Source: Tolypothrix brevis GSE-NOS-MK-07-07A (GTDB lineage Bacteria; Cyanobacteriota; Cyanobacteriia; Cyanobacteriales; Nostocaceae). From it: a stretch of 64,000 bases of DNA. Position numbers and translations under genes: made by a program. Below the pieces are notes generated by a model that did not search any database, was not told where the DNA came from, and saw nothing but the letters and a program-made list of their open reading frames with translations. The stretch lies in assembly GCA_019358985.1 (NCBI GenBank), contig JAHHIJ010000001.1, positions 124,001 through 188,000 on the forward strand, read 5' to 3'. Positions 60,582 through 64,000 of the stretch are shown here, piece by piece. Each line of letters starts with the position of its first letter. Position 1 is the first letter of the stretch.

Positions 60582-60929
60582 TTAGTTATTAGATAAGTTT
60601 TCTATCTCGTCAGCGTCATATTCATCCCACACAATCACACTGTGAAGGAATCCAGTTTTCTCCAAGGTACTCATCACCAATTCCTGAGCGCCAACAATAT
60701 AAATGTCAACATTTGCACCCATCTTTTGCTTCGCGAAGATGAGTATCCGCAAACCAGCACTAGCCATATATTCCAGGTCTTGCATCAGCAGAACGAGGCG
60801 TTTCACCTGATCTTTTAGCACTTTTTCCACTGCGTCCTTGAAAATCGGTGCCGTACTTGCATCAAGTTCTCCGGACAAAGTCAGTTTAGCTGTTGCGCCC
60901 GTCATTTCCATGGTTGCATTGAACGTCAT
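60582..60929 (-). CDS. STAS-domain anti-sigma factor antagonist
   Basis: 115 aa from ATG 60929, five bases downstream of the glgX stop; TTG 60938 is the upstream alternative. LTLSGELDASTAPIFKDAVEKVL and the phosphorylatable serine in MQDLEYMASAGLRILIFAK are the STAS/SpoIIAA signature. Switch protein of the partner-switching module, phosphorylated by the HATPase kinase and reset by the PP2C phosphatase. Confidence 0.9.
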   Translation of the reverse strand: MTFNATMEMTGATAKLTLSGELDASTAPIFKDAVEKVLKDQVKRLVLLMQDLEYMASAGLRILIFAKQKMGANVDIYIVGAQELVMSTLEKTGFLHSVIVWDEYDADEIENLSNN

Positions 60930-60934
60930 AATCT

Positions 60935-63055
60935 TCAACCTTTCCCTACAAGGATAACTACCGACCGATTCCCCACAAGGAATTGGCGTTGTGAAGCCAG
61001 CACCGGTTCGGTTCCCGGTTCCCAGATGTCCTCAGGTGGAGTCGCACTAGTGTTAGTAAAGACATGCCACTGCATTCGGTCTGGCAAATCTGGGATTTGG
61101 AACCAGTGACTCTCCCAATGCATATTCATGGCTACATAGATGTAATTGTCGGTCAGCGTCTCCTCATCTAGTTGTTTCCCGGAAAGCATAAACGCCAGGG
61201 TACGGCTTTCGCCAGACCAATCAGCGTTCCAAGCTTGGGTGCCATGCCAGCTGATATTCCCATAGTCACGAATAGCGCAGTCTACATTCTGGAAGTAGAA
61301 ACGGTTTCTCAATATAGGGTAGGCGTTGCGGAAGGCAATGCACTGTTTGAAAAACCGAAATAAATCCACTTGGGATTTTAATAATGTCCAGTCCAGCCAG
61401 TTGAGTTCATTATCGTGGCAGTAAGTATTGTTGTTGCCAAGCTGAGTCCGCCCTACCTCATCCCCCATGAGAATCATTGGGATGCCCTGGCTCACCATTA
61501 GCATAGCCACAGCATTTTTCATCTGCCGCAGCCGCAAGGTCTTGATCTCTAGATCATCGGTGGATCCTTCCCAGCCACAGTTCCAACTGTAATTATCATT
61601 CGTGCCATCTTTATTGTCTTCACAGTTAGCTTCGTTGTGCTTCTGGTTATAAGAAACCAGGTCAGCCAAGGTAAAACCATCGTGGCAAGTAATGAAGTTG
61701 AGCGAAGCAGTAGGTCCCCGGTTCGCCGATGCATACAGGTCTGGCGAACCCTGTAGTCGCTGTGCCATTTCCCTCACCAAGCCAGAATCCCCCTTCAGGA
61801 ATTTGCGAATAGCGTCGCGGTACTTACCATTCCACTCAGCCCAACGCCCAAAGGCTGGGAAGGAACCCACTTGATAAAGACCGCCAGCGTCCCAAGCTTC
61901 GGCAATCAGTTTACACTTAGCCAGAATTGGCTCAAAGGCGAGGGTTTCCAAGAGGGGCGGGTTGGTCAGCGGTGCCCCCTGAGGGTCGCGTCCCAAGATG
62001 GAAGCCAGATCAAAGCGGAAGCCATCGATGTGATATTCAGCTGCCCAGTAGCGCAGACACTCCAGCACCATGTCGCGGACAATTGGGTTGTTGCAGTTCA
62101 GCGTATTGCCGCAACCACTGAAGTTAAAGTAGTACCCCTCCGGCGTCAGCATATAGTATATTTGGTTGTCAATCCCTCGGAAGGATATTGTGGGACCGTA
62201 CTCGTTGCCTTCAGCTGTGTGGTTGAAGACAACGTCCAGAATCACCTCAATGCCGTTTTTGTGTAGTTCTTTGACCAGCGCTTTGAATTCATCCATTTGC
62301 ATCCCCAACTTGCCGGTCGCCGCGTAGCCCGTCTTGGGTGCAAAGAAGCCGACAGTGCTGTAGCCCCAGTAATTCACCAACATTTCCCCCGATAACGGGT
62401 TGAGACGGCTGTTTTCAAATTCATTGAATTCAAAGATCGGCATCAGTTCTACACAGTTGACGCCTAACTCTTTAAGGTAGGGGATTTTTTCGCGGACGGC
62501 GGCAAATGTCCCTGGATGCTTCACCCCAGATGAAGGATGGCGGGTAAAGCTCCGCACATGCATTTCGTAGATAATCAGATCCTGGATCGGAATTTCCAAA
62601 GGACGGTCTGATTCCCAGTCAAAGTCGTCGAAAGAGAGGCGTCCACGATGCTGATAGACGTTATTCCAGTCTGGCGTCTGGCGCCAGATGTCTCGCCCCC
62701 CGATGCTCTTGGCATAAGGATCTAGGAGAATTTTACCCGCGTCAAACCAGTGACCGTCCTTCGGGTTGAAAAGTCCGTCCATCCGGTAACCATATTCTGT
62801 GTTTTCGTAATCTAGGTCGAATACGACCATGCTAAAGACATTCCCGATGCGGAACTCGTCCGGGAAGGGAATTTCTGCCATTGGTTCAAAGGCGTTCTTT
62901 TTGAAGAGTACCAAAGTACAGGATTTAGCATGGCGTGAAAATATCGAGAAGTTAACCCCCCCCGGCACAAGAGTAGCGCCGTAAGGAGATGGTCGCCCCC
63001 AGCGCAGCTTGAAGTCGCCGTAGGTGTGGGTAGGATAAATATCTATTCGTTCCAT
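60935..63055 (-). CDS. glgX: Glycogen debranching enzyme (isoamylase-type, GlgX/TreX)
   Basis: 706 aa from ATG 63055, which lies five bases after the preceding STAS stop; a longer frame to 63124 overlaps that gene and is rejected. GH13 family: CBM48-like N-terminus (GRPSPYGATLVPGGVNFSIFSRHAKSC), EVILDVVFNHTAEG, DGFRFDLAS (nucleophile Asp), LIAEAWDAGG (acid/base Glu) and FITCHDGFTLADLVSYN (transition-state Asp). Cleaves alpha-1,6 branches of glycogen. Its place between two STAS genes suggests glycogen breakdown is under the partner-switching control of this cluster. Confidence 0.93.
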   Translation of the reverse strand: MERIDIYPTHTYGDFKLRWGRPSPYGATLVPGGVNFSIFSRHAKSCTLVLFKKNAFEPMAEIPFPDEFRIGNVFSMVVFDLDYENTEYGYRMDGLFNPKDGHWFDAGKILLDPYAKSIGGRDIWRQTPDWNNVYQHRGRLSFDDFDWESDRPLEIPIQDLIIYEMHVRSFTRHPSSGVKHPGTFAAVREKIPYLKELGVNCVELMPIFEFNEFENSRLNPLSGEMLVNYWGYSTVGFFAPKTGYAATGKLGMQMDEFKALVKELHKNGIEVILDVVFNHTAEGNEYGPTISFRGIDNQIYYMLTPEGYYFNFSGCGNTLNCNNPIVRDMVLECLRYWAAEYHIDGFRFDLASILGRDPQGAPLTNPPLLETLAFEPILAKCKLIAEAWDAGGLYQVGSFPAFGRWAEWNGKYRDAIRKFLKGDSGLVREMAQRLQGSPDLYASANRGPTASLNFITCHDGFTLADLVSYNQKHNEANCEDNKDGTNDNYSWNCGWEGSTDDLEIKTLRLRQMKNAVAMLMVSQGIPMILMGDEVGRTQLGNNNTYCHDNELNWLDWTLLKSQVDLFRFFKQCIAFRNAYPILRNRFYFQNVDCAIRDYGNISWHGTQAWNADWSGESRTLAFMLSGKQLDEETLTDNYIYVAMNMHWESHWFQIPDLPDRMQWHVFTNTSATPPEDIWEPGTEPVLASQRQFLVGNRSVVILVGKG

Positions 63056-63060
63056 ATAAC

Positions 63061-63417
63061 TTAAAGTAATGAGAAATTCCCTGAGGACGGGAAAGTTTCT
63101 AATCCTAAATCCAGAGTTTTGCAAATTGTAAAAAAGTTGAGAAAACCGGTAATGAACATGGTATCCTCAATATCTTGAGAAAGCCCCACTAGTACCATGC
63201 GCCCTTCTTGACTGGATGCCTGCCGATATACTAACAACAGCATTCGCAACCCCGCACTAGACATGTAGAGGACCTCAGTCATATCCAAAAGAAGTCGGCA
63301 GTGTGGCTGAACCAACGGTAGCACTATCTGCGTGATTCCCGTAGCCGTATTGGCATCAATTTCACCAGCAATCTCTACTACCGTTACTTCTTTGATGGTC
63401 TTAATATTAATGTCCAT
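63061..63417 (-). CDS. STAS-domain anti-sigma factor antagonist
   Basis: 118 aa. MDINIKTIKEVTVVEIAGEID start, LDMTEVLYMSSAGLRMLLLVYR with the phosphorylation serine. Second STAS protein of the cluster (slr1856-like position). ATG 63417, 13 bases after the AGE gene; stop five bases before glgX start. Confidence 0.9.
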   Translation of the reverse strand: MDINIKTIKEVTVVEIAGEIDANTATGITQIVLPLVQPHCRLLLDMTEVLYMSSAGLRMLLLVYRQASSQEGRMVLVGLSQDIEDTMFITGFLNFFTICKTLDLGLETFPSSGNFSLL

Positions 63418-63430
63418 CTTCCTTCTTAAG

Positions 63431-64000
63431 TTATTTAGGGACGATTTGAACCTTGACTTTCAGTTGTTCTTGAGCGATCGGCAGCTTTACCGTCAGGGCA
63501 TCCGCGTTGAAATCGAAATAAGGTTCCCCGTTGACCCAACAGGCACCAATATACACACTACCCGCAGGGAGAATATCCGGTTGCACCCGCAGAATATTGT
63601 CCTTAAATCCGCCTAACATTGGCTTAAAGTAAAAATCCATCGGCTGCTTGGTAATTAGTAGATTACTATAGACTGTAGCCAGATAGGTCAGTTCAAACGA
63701 GTGATAACCGCTCATGGAATGGCTGCCCTTGAATCGCTCAGTTCCCATTAGGTAGGGAAGTCCATTAGCCAGAACGTTGAAGTAGACGCCTCCGTCGTCA
63801 TGGTCTAGGAACCAGGCATTATAAAATGCCGCTGATTCCCGTGCCAACTGGCGATATTCGGGATTCTTAAAGGAGCCGGACAGGATCAGGTATGCCAAAA
63901 TAGCCTGTTCTTGCTGCCACCAAGCTTTGCGATCGTGCCACACAAAGCGGTGACACTCTTGTGTTTCGCTCTTGTAGCGCTCTAGGACATCATACCACCC
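63431..64000 (-). CDS. AGE-family sugar epimerase/isomerase, 5' end outside window
   Basis: The C-terminal 189 codons are present and the frame is open to the window edge. (alpha/alpha)6-barrel features: WHDRKAWWQQEQAILAYLIL, ESAAFYNAWFLDHDDGGVYF with the catalytic His region, GSHSMSGYHSFELTYLATVY. N-acylglucosamine 2-epimerase family; sugar substrate unknown. In the Synechocystis icfG cluster the equivalent is slr1855. Codes into the STAS gene with 13 bases spacing, so it heads or belongs to the AGE-STAS-glgX-STAS-HATPase operon. Confidence 0.88.
   Translation of the reverse strand, partial: GWYDVLERYKSETQECHRFVWHDRKAWWQQEQAILAYLILSGSFKNPEYRQLARESAAFYNAWFLDHDDGGVYFNVLANGLPYLMGTERFKGSHSMSGYHSFELTYLATVYSNLLITKQPMDFYFKPMLGGFKDNILRVQPDILPAGSVYIGACWVNGEPYFDFNADALTVKLPIAQEQLKVKVQIVPK

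Noticed and set aside
63056-63124. Upstream extension of glgX
   Set aside because: It would overlap the end of the STAS gene; ATG 63055 has normal spacing and begins the conserved N-terminus.
1-64000. rRNA, tRNA, integrase, phage or conjugation genes
   Set aside because: None seen on reading the intergenic regions; the mobile content is limited to small palindromic elements, IS605/IsrB-type remnants and repeats.

Overview
The window comes from a filamentous, probably heterocyst-forming (Nostocales-type) cyanobacterium. The evidence is the abundance of HIP1-like GCGATCGC octamers, heptameric STRR repeats of the TTGATGG/CCACTAA type, a hidden petN gene, the tandem amiC1-amiC2-murI-sds block, a PatA-type response regulator, a PEP-CTERM-like protein and a large load of small palindromic elements. 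No rRNA or tRNA gene was seen. The sequence begins inside sds and ends inside an AGE-family sugar epimerase gene.

Region by region. 1-9.2 kb: a minus-strand cell-wall/isoprenoid block (amiC1, amiC2, murI, sds). An IsrB-type (HNH-less IscB) RNA-guided nuclease gene with a structured upstream omega-RNA candidate lies between the two amiC paralogues, and an IS605-type right-end remnant plus a riboswitch-like RNA lie between murI and sds. 9.8-16.5 kb: an NhaS3/NapA-type cation/proton antiporter, then a Cache-HAMP-GAF chemoreceptor and a PATAN-REC response regulator. 16.8-22.3 kb: SIMPL protein, ssb, mreBCD, ribD. 22.4-28.7 kb: small conserved proteins, a 1.2 kb AT-rich cassette of orphan genes bracketed by 39-bp direct repeats, and a TPR-CHAT caspase-like protein. 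28.7-40 kb: Zn-dependent dehydrogenase, GT4 glycosyltransferase, xthA, an NmrA-like reductase, and a probable secretion/protease group (HlyD adaptor, subtilase, calpain-like protease). 40-54 kb: a P450 relic, a DEDDh exonuclease, petN, a NurA-domain protein, HAD and metallophosphoesterase proteins, a methyltransferase, a fasciclin protein, a VOC protein, a DUF4385 protein and tex. 54-57.5 kb: a decayed peroxiredoxin-like gene, a crotonase, an SDR and a PEP-CTERM-like beta-propeller. 57.5-64 kb: a partner-switching and glycogen cluster (PP2C phosphatase, HATPase anti-sigma-like kinase, two STAS proteins, GlgX, AGE epimerase) that matches the icfG region of Synechocystis in content but is split by a deleted TnpB-type element.

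The strongest unusual signals are: (1) the IsrB/omega-RNA locus; (2) a dispersed family of hairpins with a constant GTAGAGACG outer stem and interchangeable, internally complementary cores, carried in several distinct MITE frames and locally amplified into a 16-bp tandem array; (3) MITEs whose TAG/CTAG ends supply or abut stop codons; (4) a MITE insertion whose empty site survives 1.2 kb away; (5) the riboswitch-like RNA upstream of two tiny membrane ORFs. Functions are inferred from motifs read by eye; no database search was run.
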